A program made the translations under genes and the position numbers. A stretch of DNA of 49,396 nucleotides from JBDKVA01 sp039679375. GTDB taxonomy: Bacteria; Bacillota; Clostridia; Acetivibrionales; DTU013. Under the pieces are notes generated by a model that was not told the DNA's origin, did no database searches, and saw only the letters and a program-made list of their open reading frames with translations. Of the stretch, positions 7,970-15,940 are shown piece by piece. How positions within the stretch are numbered: the stretch's first letter is position 1; every line of letters begins with the position of its first letter. Location: contig JBDKVA010000022.1 of NCBI GenBank assembly GCA_039679375.1, positions 1-49,396 on the forward strand. Reading direction: 5' to 3'.

Positions 7970-9547
7970 ATGCCTGAAGTTATTAAGAAATACATGGATA
8001 AGATAAAAGAATTCTGGAAGAGCCTTGATAAATCTCAAAAAACCCGGCTTTATGTTACATCCGCTATTGTGATCGTTGCAGTCAGCATATCCATATTCCT
8101 GCTGGCCAGGCCAAAAAGAATCGTTCTTTTTTCCAATTCCGATCAAAAACAAATAGGTGAAATGGTTGCTGTCCTAAATGATAATGGCATATGGAATTCT
8201 GCCGGTAATAACGGTACCAGCATCATAATCAATTCAAAGGACAACAACAATGCGCAGATCCTGCTGGCACAGGCAGGCTATCCCAAGGAAGGCTTTACAT
8301 TCGAGGATGCCATATCCAAAATCGGTATCACGACAACTCAAAGTGATAAAAAGGTCATCTGGAAAAAGCAGCAAATATCAGATCTCGAAACAAAAATAGA
8401 AATGCTTGACAATATTGATGAGGCCGCTGTTACTTTGGCTACTCCGGAATCTTCCATTTTCCAGACCGCAGGGCAGGAACAGCCGCGGCCGACAGCTTAT
8501 GTCATGGTCAGGCCCAATACAAAGCTTACCTCCGCACAGGTGGAGGGCATTGTCATGCTTGTTTCAAGGAGTGTGGAAAGGCTTGATCCCAAGGATGTTA
8601 CCGTTGCGGACAATAACAGCAACATTTTAAATGCAAATACCGGGGATGAATCCATCAACGCCGCTAATAGCCAGGAGGAACTCCGGCAAAAGAGGGAAAA
8701 CGAGCTGGAGCAGAAGGTGCTGGATTATTTCAGCGTAGGCCAGTTTGACAATTTTGATACATTGAGGGTCGTAGCGAATGCAACACTTGATTTTGACAAG
8801 GACAAATCGCAGATCAAATCCATCACCAATCCTCAGGGTATGGATGGCGGAGCGGTGATAAGCAGCAAGACAAGTGAAGAAACAGTAAAGAATGGAACAG
8901 CTTCGGGAGAACCCGGACTGCAGTCCAATCCCGGTGAATCGAATGCTCCTTCCTATCAGACAGGGGATAATACCAGTTCAGATTATTCTAACAAGCAGGC
9001 AGAAACGAATTATGGCTATGATGAGCAGCTGAGAGAAACAGAGAAGGCAACGGGCAAATTAATTCCGGAAGAATCCGGGATCGGAATCTTTCTATGGTAT
9101 GGTAAAAGAGTAACAGACGAGTCCAAGATGGGGGATGAATTTGTCAACGGAATAAAGATGGCGGCCAGCACGGCAACCGGCGTACCGCTTAAGAACATTA
9201 CCGTCAGCAAGATGAAGATGGCGCAGCCCGAGGTCATTAAAAAAACTACCGGCGAGATTATAAAGGAATTGGTTTCAGATTACGGATTTTTTGCACTGAT
9301 GCTGATTTTGATCGTCGGATTGCTTATCAGCGTACTCCGTAAAAAGCCTCAGCAGGATGAGGCCGCACAACCGCTGGTTGCAAGCGGACCGAAGTTTGTT
9401 GTTCCGGATCATGAGGAACCTTTGCCGGACATAGAGCTTGAGGAAAGATCCGAAATTAAGAAACAGATCGATAAATTTGTCAAGCAAAAACCGGAATCGG
9501 TGGCTCAACTTTTGCGCAACTGGCTTTCCGACGAATGGGAAGGTTAG
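7970..9547 (+). CDS. fliF: Flagellar MS-ring protein FliF
   Basis: FliF builds the MS ring in the cytoplasmic membrane. The 525-residue product has an N-terminal membrane segment (about residues 24-44), the YscJ/FliF ring-building domains with DNIDEAAVTLATPE, a flexible Ser/Asn-rich loop near residues 285-345, a second membrane segment (about 433-452, FFALMLILIVGLLISVL), and a C-terminal tail that ends AQLLRNWLSDEWEG, the FliG-binding region. The ribosome site is GAGGTGGTGGAG. Length and order are normal. Confidence 0.97.
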   Translation: MPEVIKKYMDKIKEFWKSLDKSQKTRLYVTSAIVIVAVSISIFLLARPKRIVLFSNSDQKQIGEMVAVLNDNGIWNSAGNNGTSIIINSKDNNNAQILLAQAGYPKEGFTFEDAISKIGITTTQSDKKVIWKKQQISDLETKIEMLDNIDEAAVTLATPESSIFQTAGQEQPRPTAYVMVRPNTKLTSAQVEGIVMLVSRSVERLDPKDVTVADNNSNILNANTGDESINAANSQEELRQKRENELEQKVLDYFSVGQFDNFDTLRVVANATLDFDKDKSQIKSITNPQGMDGGAVISSKTSEETVKNGTASGEPGLQSNPGESNAPSYQTGDNTSSDYSNKQAETNYGYDEQLRETEKATGKLIPEESGIGIFLWYGKRVTDESKMGDEFVNGIKMAASTATGVPLKNITVSKMKMAQPEVIKKTTGEIIKELVSDYGFFALMLILIVGLLISVLRKKPQQDEAAQPLVASGPKFVVPDHEEPLPDIELEERSEIKKQIDKFVKQKPESVAQLLRNWLSDEWEG

Positions 9548-9561
9548 AGGAGATTTAACGT

Positions 9562-10584
9562 ATGGCTAGATCATCAGGTGTAAAAACAGAACGAACAGGA
9601 CGGGAAAAAGCTGCTATGCTGTTGATTTCCATAGGGCCTGAGAAATCTGCTGAAATTTTCAAACATTTGAAGGAAGAAGAAATTGAGCAACTGACTCTTG
9701 AAATAGCGAATATCAGAACCGTAACACCTGAAGAAAAGGAAAAAGTTCTGGAAGAATTCTACCAGATATGTCTTGCGCAGGAGTATATCGCCGAAGGCGG
9801 TATCGGCTATGCAAAAGAGATTCTGGAAAAAGCCCTCGGTACTCAAAAGGCATTTGATGTCATTAACAAGCTGACGGTGTCGCTGCAGGTCAGGCCATTT
9901 GAATTTGTCAGAAAGGCGGATCCGTCACAGCTCCTGAACTTTATCCAAAAAGAGCATCCGCAGACTATTGCTCTCATACTGGCCTATCTCAAGCCCCAGC
10001 AGGCTTCGATCGTGCTTGCTGCACTTCCCCAGGACAAACAGGCTGACGTAGCAAGGCGTATCGCAACAATGGACAGGACGTCTCCCGAGGTGATCAAGGA
10101 AGTGGAAAGGATACTTGAGAAGAATCTTTCATCGCTTGTTACCGAAGATTTTACAGCGGCAGGCGGTGTGCAGGCTATCGTAAACATACTCAATACGGTG
10201 GACAGAGGTACTGAAAAGTACATCATGGAGACGCTCGAAATAGAAGATACCGATCTTGCGGAGGAAATCAGGAAGAGGATGTTCGTATTCGAGGATATCC
10301 TTACTCTGGACAACCGTTCTATCCAGAGGTTCCTCAGGGATGTTGAAAACAATCAGCTGGCAATCGCATTGAAGGGTGCTACGGAAGAGGTGCAGAAGGT
10401 CATCTATACGAACATGTCCAAGCGTCTGCAGGAAATGATCAAGGAAGATATTGAATTTATGGGTCCTGTAAGGCTTAAGGATGTTGAAGAAGCACAGCAG
10501 AAGATCGTAAATATCATAAGAAAACTTGAAGATGCAGGCGAGATTGTTATCTCCAGAGGCGGAGGCGACGAGATCATTGTATAA
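9562..10584 (+). CDS. fliG: Flagellar motor switch protein FliG
   Basis: FliG is the rotor subunit that binds FliF and touches the stator. The 340-residue product has the N-terminal domain (GREKAAMLLISIGPEKSAEI), the middle EHPQTIALILAYL (EHPQ motif) and the C-terminal torque domain with charged residues in VFEDILTLDNRSIQRFLRD. It starts 14 bp after fliF and ends overlapping the probable fliH start. Confidence 0.97.
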   Translation: MARSSGVKTERTGREKAAMLLISIGPEKSAEIFKHLKEEEIEQLTLEIANIRTVTPEEKEKVLEEFYQICLAQEYIAEGGIGYAKEILEKALGTQKAFDVINKLTVSLQVRPFEFVRKADPSQLLNFIQKEHPQTIALILAYLKPQQASIVLAALPQDKQADVARRIATMDRTSPEVIKEVERILEKNLSSLVTEDFTAAGGVQAIVNILNTVDRGTEKYIMETLEIEDTDLAEEIRKRMFVFEDILTLDNRSIQRFLRDVENNQLAIALKGATEEVQKVIYTNMSKRLQEMIKEDIEFMGPVRLKDVEEAQQKIVNIIRKLEDAGEIVISRGGGDEIIV

Positions 10585-11338
10585 TAAGGTTTTAAAATAC
10601 AATCAAGTGACGTATGGCGTACCGTACCAGGTAAATATACCGTTAAATATCAAGAGGATCGAAGTCCTGGATAACGCGGATATCAGCTCGGGCGATGAGG
10701 ATCAGGATGGCCGGACAGTCAGTTCACCTCCGGATCCGGAGGAGCTGCTGGAGAAAGCAAAACAGGAATGCGACCTTATTATAAAGAGTGCGGAAACAGA
10801 GGCGGAAAAACTGCTGGAGAATGCTGAGCTGGAGGCGGACAAGAAAGCGGAAGCCTTATTTGAGGAAGCCTGGCAAAGCGGGTATGCAGATGGAATGGAG
10901 GCTGCCCGCTCACAAAACGAAGCCCTGCTTGCTGAAACGGAACAATTGCGTCAGAGTGCTGCAGAAGAACATGACAGCATACTTACGGGCATGGAAGCCG
11001 AGATATTGGAGCTGGTTGTCGGCATTGCCCGCAAAGCTGTGGCAGGAGAGCTTGAAACAAATAAGGACGTCATACTGCAGCTCGTAAGGGACGGGCTGTC
11101 GTGCTGTTCAAATAAAAATGGAGCAGTAATCAAAGTATCCCCGGAAGATTATGAAAATTTGAGGGATAAAGATGGTCAGCTTTCTTTGGCATATGAAGGT
11201 GCCGAAGGCATGGAGATAAAAAAGGACAGCATGCTTAATACGGGTGACTGCATCATAGAAACTTCCCTTGGAAGTGTTGATGCCGGTGTGAATACGAGAC
11301 TTGACAAAATAGAAGAAGCATTCAGGAAGCAGCTGTGA
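10577..11338 (+). CDS. fliH: Flagellar assembly protein FliH
   Basis: FliH regulates the export ATPase FliI and tethers it to the export gate and C-ring. The product has an acidic/alanine-rich coiled segment (about residues 50-110: KAKQECDLIIKSAETEAEK) and the family C-terminal domain (ILELVVGIARKAVAGELE). The TTG at 10577 is the most natural start: GGAGG is 11 nt upstream, it overlaps the fliG stop by 8 nt, and it gives MYNKVLKYNQV. An ATG at 10526 would add 17 residues read through fliG. The exact start is less certain than the gene. Confidence 0.88.
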   Translation: MYNKVLKYNQVTYGVPYQVNIPLNIKRIEVLDNADISSGDEDQDGRTVSSPPDPEELLEKAKQECDLIIKSAETEAEKLLENAELEADKKAEALFEEAWQSGYADGMEAARSQNEALLAETEQLRQSAAEEHDSILTGMEAEILELVVGIARKAVAGELETNKDVILQLVRDGLSCCSNKNGAVIKVSPEDYENLRDKDGQLSLAYEGAEGMEIKKDSMLNTGDCIIETSLGSVDAGVNTRLDKIEEAFRKQL

Positions 11339-11386
11339 TATTAAAAACAGATTGGCAATTTATCACGAAAGTGAGGAATTTGCGAA

Positions 11387-12700
11387 GTGCATATAAGCCT
11401 TCAAAAATACCACGATGTTCTTGAAAAATCCGACTTTAAAAAATATTATGGAAAAGTTTCAAAGGTAGTTGGCCTGACCATCGAATCGGAAGGTCCCGAA
11501 GTAGATATCGGCGAGCTTTGTAATCTTCACGCTTCGAAGGGCAGGCGGATCATTAATACCGAGGTCGTTGGTTTCAAGGACAACAAGACGCTTCTCATGC
11601 CGCTTGGTGAAATGACGGGCGTAGGTCCGGGCAATCTTATCGTGGCCTCCGATTCCGTACTGAAGGTAGGAGTGGGGAAAAACCTGGCCGGACGTATACT
11701 TGACGGACTCGGTTATCCCATTGACGGAAAAGAACCGATCCGGCCGGAACAATTCTATCCAATCAATAATAAACCGCCGCATCCTTTGAACAGAAAACGC
11801 ATAACCGAACCTCTTACGCTTGGCATCAAAGCGATAGATGGTCTTTTGACAGTCGGAAAAGGCCAGCGTATCGGTATTTTTGCAGGCAGCGGCGTTGGCA
11901 AGAGCACGCTTATGGGTATGATTGCAAGAAATACCAAGGCTGATGTGAATGTGATTGCATTAATAGGAGAACGCGGAAGGGAAGTACGGGAGTTCATCGA
12001 AAAAGATTTGCAGGAGGAAGGCCTTTCACGGTCTGTTGTTGTTGTCGCCACCTCCGACCAGCCTGCGCTTGTCAGGCTCAAGGGAGCGCTTGTTGCCACA
12101 GCTGTCGCAGAATACTTCAGGGACCAGGGCAGAGATGTGCTGCTTTTAATGGATTCTCTAACCCGGTTTGCAATGGCTCAGAGGGAAATCGGACTGGCTA
12201 TCGGTGAACCTCCTGTATCACGCGGTTATACGCCTTCCGTGTTTGGCGTCATGCCCAAGCTGCTAGAACGCTCAGGCTGCTCCGAAAAGGGTTCTATTAC
12301 CGGTCTTTATACAGTGCTTGTAGATGGAGACGATATGACCGAGCCGGTTACAGATACAGCAAGGGGTATTCTGGACGGGCATATCGTCCTTTCCAGGTCT
12401 CTGGCAAACAGGAATCAATATCCCGCTATTGATGTTCTTGCCAGTGTCAGCCGTGTCATGTCGGATATCATTGCACCGGACCACAAAAAAGCAGCCGGTG
12501 AATTAAAAAGGGCGCTGGCTGTTTACAGAGATTCTGAAGATCTGATAAATATAGGAGCCTATGTAAAAGGCAGCAATGAAAAAATAGATTATGCAATCAG
12601 CCTGATTGATGGGATATTGGGTTTTATACAACAGTCCACAGAAGAACGCTTCACCTTTGATGAGGTTCTGAAATCATTATATAAGGTACTGGGACATTAA
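11387..12700 (+). CDS. fliI: Flagellum-specific export ATPase FliI
   Basis: FliI is the hexameric ATPase of the flagellar type III export apparatus, an F1-beta relative. The 437-residue product carries Walker A GSGVGKST at residues 167-174, the GERGREVREF motif, Walker B VLLLMDSLTRFA, and SRGYTPSVF. The start codon is GTG, preceded by GTGAGG. A repeat element starts 6 bp after its stop codon and separates it from fliJ, which is unusual because fliI and fliJ are normally adjacent. Confidence 0.97.
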   Translation: MHISLQKYHDVLEKSDFKKYYGKVSKVVGLTIESEGPEVDIGELCNLHASKGRRIINTEVVGFKDNKTLLMPLGEMTGVGPGNLIVASDSVLKVGVGKNLAGRILDGLGYPIDGKEPIRPEQFYPINNKPPHPLNRKRITEPLTLGIKAIDGLLTVGKGQRIGIFAGSGVGKSTLMGMIARNTKADVNVIALIGERGREVREFIEKDLQEEGLSRSVVVVATSDQPALVRLKGALVATAVAEYFRDQGRDVLLLMDSLTRFAMAQREIGLAIGEPPVSRGYTPSVFGVMPKLLERSGCSEKGSITGLYTVLVDGDDMTEPVTDTARGILDGHIVLSRSLANRNQYPAIDVLASVSRVMSDIIAPDHKKAAGELKRALAVYRDSEDLINIGAYVKGSNEKIDYAISLIDGILGFIQQSTEERFTFDEVLKSLYKVLGH

Positions 12701-12706
12701 CCAACT

Positions 12707-12805
12707 AATGTGGGCTGCCGCCCACAACCCAGCGAATGTACTTATTGCCGCGGAATGTGTAACTGTGTTCTTGTTTTTTATTGCAATTTCGCGGCGATAA
12801 GTTAC
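12707..12805 (+). repeat. 98-99-bp double-hairpin intergenic repeat, copy 1
   Basis: The element begins AATGTGGGC and ends AAGTTAC. Hairpin 1 is TGTGGGC / GCCCACA (12709-12726). Hairpin 2 is formed by CTTATTGCCGCG (12741-12752) and CGCGGCGATAAG (12790-12801) around a 37-nt loop containing TTGTTTTTTATTGC. Near-identical copies occur at 26056-26153 (minus) and 38826-38923 (plus). It sits between fliI and fliJ and would be transcribed within the operon mRNA. No open reading frame is evident, so a non-autonomous palindromic repeat is likely. Confidence 0.85.
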
Positions 12806-12820
12806 TATAATGAACTGCTC

Positions 12821-12900
12821 CGCTTATCATTCCTGGCTGTGCGGTATAAGTGAGTGCTTTCATCGAATTTTGTGCCGGTGCACAGCGGCGGAATGGCGGT
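12821..12900 (+). repeat. 80-bp pseudoknot-like element upstream of fliJ (copy A)
   Basis: This element aligns without gaps to 34347-34426 (59 of 80 positions identical by my count, the last 19 all identical). Stem P1 pairs CGCTTAT (1-7) with ATAAGTG (26-32). Stem P2 pairs GCTGTGC (16-22), inside the P1 loop, with GCACAGC (60-66), giving an H-type pseudoknot. In copy B position 21/61 changes from G-C to A-T, a compensatory change. The element ends 4 nt before the fliJ ATG, so it could control translation. I do not recognise it as a named RNA family. Confidence 0.6.
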
Positions 12901-12904
12901 AATA

Positions 12905-13354
12905 ATGGCAAAATTCAATTTCAGGCTGCAATCTGTTTTGAAGGTTAAGAGCCAGCAGGAAGACAATTTAAAGAATGAACTGGGCAAGGCTATACGAAAG
13001 CTTGAGGATGAAAAACGCAAACTGGCGAAGCTTGAGGACGAACTTAGCAGCCTATCCGCAAAGTTCAATGAAAAAGCAAAGAAAGCAACGGTTAAAAAAC
13101 TGATCGAATATAAAGAGTATCTATCTCTTCTTACCCCTAGAATCAAATCTCAAAAAGAAAATGTAAACTGTGCTGCTCTGAATGTCGATAAAATAAGAGA
13201 GGAATTGTTGCAGGCTGTCAAAGAGAGGCAGATACTGGAGAAATTAAAAGAAAAGAAAAAGGAAGAATTTCTTCTGGAAGAAAAGAAACTGGAACAAAAA
13301 ATAAACGATGAAATCGTTAGCTTCAGCCATAAGGATGGTAGTTCAGGAGATTGA
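12905..13354 (+). CDS. fliJ: Flagellar export protein FliJ
   Basis: FliJ is a coiled-coil chaperone-escort protein that acts with FliI and FlhA in export. The 149-residue product starts MAKFNFRLQSVLKVKSQQED, the typical FliJ opening, and is charged and helical throughout. The start is the ATG at 12905. The preceding 80-bp element contains an in-frame ATG at 12893 (MAVIMAKF...), so a 4-residue longer form is possible. No canonical AGGAGG is present; GGCGGT 4 nt upstream comes from the element itself. The stop overlaps no neighbour, and the MotE-like gene begins 2 bp later. Confidence 0.9.
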   Translation: MAKFNFRLQSVLKVKSQQEDNLKNELGKAIRKLEDEKRKLAKLEDELSSLSAKFNEKAKKATVKKLIEYKEYLSLLTPRIKSQKENVNCAALNVDKIREELLQAVKERQILEKLKEKKKEEFLLEEKKLEQKINDEIVSFSHKDGSSGD

Positions 13355-13356
13355 GG

Positions 13357-14172
13357 ATGCCAAAGAGCAGCAGTAACAGCGATAAAACAGACAAGGACAG
13401 CAAGAATGAAAAAAGTACAAAGAAAAATAGAAGCGGGATTTTAACCGTATTGCTTGTTTTTTTAATCATTGCACTTGTTTTTGGAGGCGTTTTTTATTTT
13501 ATGATCCATAACAATGTGAGCGGCCTTGCAGAACGATACCGCCCCGCTATTCAGAATATACCTCTGGCAAGGCTGGCACTTCCTGCTGTGCCGGATCCTG
13601 CCGATCCCAAATATATGACGGAAGAAGAAATAAAAAATAAATATGTCGAATTCAGAAACGAGAACGAAGCTTTAAAAAAGCAGCTCACGGACGCAAATAC
13701 CAAGCTGGATGAATATCTTGCATTCCGTGATGATTATGACCAACTTGTACAGGATACTGAAAAAAAGACGGAAGAAGCAAAAGCGAAAGAAACGGCTCTA
13801 AAGGAAAAGGAACTCCAGCTGGCGGAATTGAAGGTCAAGATCGACGGGTTGATTGCTAATGGCGACAAGGAATCCTTCAAAACATATTTTGAGAAGCTGG
13901 ATCCGGAAAATGCAAAGCTGATTTATGCTGAAATCGTTAAAGAACAGCAGGATGATGCAAATGTTAAAAAGTTTGCACAGGTTTATGAAGTGATGGATGC
14001 AGCAGCGGCGGCAGCGATTTTTGAACAGCTTGGAAGCACTGAACTCGATATGACGGCAGAAACGCTAAAAGTAATGAAAAAAGAAAGTTCATCCGCAATA
14101 TTGGAATCAATGACCCCTGAATTTGCAGCAAAGGTAACAGAAAAGCTGAATGTTTTGTACAAGGGGAATTGA
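13357..14172 (+). CDS. MotE/YlxF-like flagellar operon membrane protein
   Basis: The 271-residue product has a charged N-terminus, one membrane segment (about residues 28-50, ILTVLLVFLIIALVFGGVFY), an extended and coiled-coil periplasm-side region (about 90-170), and a C-terminal MgtE-N-like helical domain (about 175-260: YFEKLDPENAKLIYAEIV). This is the architecture of YlxF/MotE-type proteins that lie between fliJ and fliK in Firmicutes and are thought to help stator or export function. AGGAGA 7 nt upstream selects the ATG at 13357 over the TTG at 13351. The precise role is unknown. Confidence 0.75.
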   Translation: MPKSSSNSDKTDKDSKNEKSTKKNRSGILTVLLVFLIIALVFGGVFYFMIHNNVSGLAERYRPAIQNIPLARLALPAVPDPADPKYMTEEEIKNKYVEFRNENEALKKQLTDANTKLDEYLAFRDDYDQLVQDTEKKTEEAKAKETALKEKELQLAELKVKIDGLIANGDKESFKTYFEKLDPENAKLIYAEIVKEQQDDANVKKFAQVYEVMDAAAAAAIFEQLGSTELDMTAETLKVMKKESSSAILESMTPEFAAKVTEKLNVLYKGN

Positions 14173-14205
14173 TATATATGAATGGAAACGGAAGGAGGTG
14201 AAAAA

Positions 14206-15825
14206 ATGACGTTTAAAGATGTGATACAAGGTAATATCCAATCCAGCCAGGGGGCTGCGTGTTTACAGCTTGGATCCGTTACCGTGCAGAAATGCAGCGC
14301 CGGAAGTGAGGATAACGCATTCGGTGAAATACTTGGCAGCAAGATCAATCAAACTGCCGGGAGACAGTATGATGTGAAAAAAAACAATATAAAAGAAGAA
14401 GGCATCGATGCGGCGGGTTCGGAAAAATCAATTGACAGGCCTAAATTTCTTACATTCGAGGAAGCGAATAACCGGAATGTAAAAGCAGCCGCATCAGAAT
14501 CAAAAAGTGTGAAGAACACAAAACAGTCCGATATCGTTTCTAAGGCAGACGAGGAGGCGGAAAAGTCTTCGGCGGAGAATGTACAATCCGAAAGCAAGCA
14601 ATACAATGTGCTCTGCGTCTTTTCACAGCTATTCGGGATAGGTATCAATGATCTGCAGAAGATATTAAAAGAATCCGGTATTTCAATCGAATCCTTCAAC
14701 AGTATCGAGGATATCAATGAAATATCGTCCAGACTTTCGCAAATCATGGAACTGGATAAAACCCAACAGGACACATTGATGAAGATGCTGCAGCTTGCAT
14801 CAGACACATTGGATGCATGTTTGCCGGCAGAAAATAAGCTGTCGGGATCGGCTGAAGAAAAACTCCATGGGGATGCAAAACAGCAGGATGGTATCATTAA
14901 AGAGCGTAACGCAATGGATCAGTTATCTGCCGCTATGAAAGAGAATCAGGCATCAGAAGTCATTGCTTCTGACTTTAATGCTCTGACATCCGATCTGGAA
15001 TCCAGGATCAAAATGAAGCTGAACGAGTTTGGTATCCGGCTTAAAAATGACCAGGGTACTATTGAGACGGAATTGAAAGACCTGATACAGTTAATGTCGG
15101 CAAAGCCAACGGTAAAGGTGCAGGAGCTACAGCAGCAAACCGAGGTAACCGGAACGGAGGAAAATGCAAGCCAAACTGCTCCAGTACTTGATAAGAATGC
15201 CAAAGCGACGGCTTCGCAGGATGATAACCCAAATCCGGATGGCTATGCCGTAGCGGATAAGGAAACAACATCCGCCCAACCCGCTGCAATCACTGAAGAA
15301 ACACATCCGCAGGCCGCGTTTGCGGTTATTCGCACCGATCAAACAAATGGAGTTAACGCTGCAGCTGAGAAAATCCCGGCTGATACAAAGGAAATAATCA
15401 GCCAGGTGATTGAAAATGCAAAAGTGATCCTGACTCCTGACAAGTCTGAAATGGTAATGGATCTGAAACCCGACAGCCTCGGGAAAATATCTCTTAAGGT
15501 AGTGACGGAGAACGGTATTGTGATGGCCAAGTTCGTAGCCGAAAATCAGCAGGTCAGGCAGGTACTGGAATCGAACATGCAGCTTCTGAAGGATTCGCTT
15601 GAAAGGCAGGGAATGAATGTACAGGGTTTCAGTGTTTCGGTCAGGCAGGATTCAAGGCAATCAGCCGGCAGCTGGGCGCAGCCTGGGAAGAGCGGCAGCA
15701 GAAGCATTACCAGGACTGAGTACGGTACCGCGTTTATGGGAAGCAACCTGGTAGAACAGATGGAATTTTCAGGTGCGGCAAATCCATATAAATGGAGTGG
15801 CAGTACAATCAATTTAACCGCATAG
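14206..15825 (+). CDS. fliK: Flagellar hook-length control protein FliK
   Basis: FliK measures hook length and switches export specificity at FlhB. The 539-residue product has a long, low-complexity, poorly conserved N-terminus and the C-terminal Flg_hook domain (MDLKPDSLGKISLKVV ... LLKDSLERQGMNVQGFSVSV). GGAGGTG 7 nt upstream selects the ATG at 14206; an ATG at 14182 would add 8 residues. It sits between the MotE-like gene and flgD, as in Bacillus. Confidence 0.92.
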   Translation: MTFKDVIQGNIQSSQGAACLQLGSVTVQKCSAGSEDNAFGEILGSKINQTAGRQYDVKKNNIKEEGIDAAGSEKSIDRPKFLTFEEANNRNVKAAASESKSVKNTKQSDIVSKADEEAEKSSAENVQSESKQYNVLCVFSQLFGIGINDLQKILKESGISIESFNSIEDINEISSRLSQIMELDKTQQDTLMKMLQLASDTLDACLPAENKLSGSAEEKLHGDAKQQDGIIKERNAMDQLSAAMKENQASEVIASDFNALTSDLESRIKMKLNEFGIRLKNDQGTIETELKDLIQLMSAKPTVKVQELQQQTEVTGTEENASQTAPVLDKNAKATASQDDNPNPDGYAVADKETTSAQPAAITEETHPQAAFAVIRTDQTNGVNAAAEKIPADTKEIISQVIENAKVILTPDKSEMVMDLKPDSLGKISLKVVTENGIVMAKFVAENQQVRQVLESNMQLLKDSLERQGMNVQGFSVSVRQDSRQSAGSWAQPGKSGSRSITRTEYGTAFMGSNLVEQMEFSGAANPYKWSGSTINLTA

Positions 15826-15835
15826 GGATCGTTAA

Positions 15836-15912
15836 AATATAACTTCCGCTAAGCTTTTTCAAGGAACTGCACTAACCGCTCCATTCCTCAAAAAAGAATC
15901 GGAAGTAATATT
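15836..15912 (+). repeat. Long imperfect hairpin between fliK and flgD
   Basis: ACTTCCG (15842-15848) pairs with CGGAAGT (15899-15905), extended outward by AATAT/ATATT with a one-base bulge and inward by CTTTTTC-AAGGAA against TTCCTCAAAAAAG with two mismatches. The whole forms a roughly 77-nt stem-loop ending 14 nt before the flgD ribosome site. I see no second copy. It may be a palindromic element or an mRNA processing/stability structure. Confidence 0.55.
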
Positions 15913-15940
15913 TAAGCCGACCCTCAGGAGGTGAGTAAAT

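Noticed and set aside
12821..12900. The 80-bp element as a c-di-GMP (GEMM) or preQ1 riboswitch
   Set aside because: The known conserved cores of c-di-GMP-I, c-di-GMP-II and preQ1 classes, as I recall them, are not present, although a motility link made c-di-GMP attractive.
12705..13146. Minus-strand frames across the fliI-fliJ gap that share peptides with minus frames near 26100, 34400 and 38900
   Set aside because: The similarity comes from the repeat elements, not from protein conservation; frames are disrupted differently in each copy.
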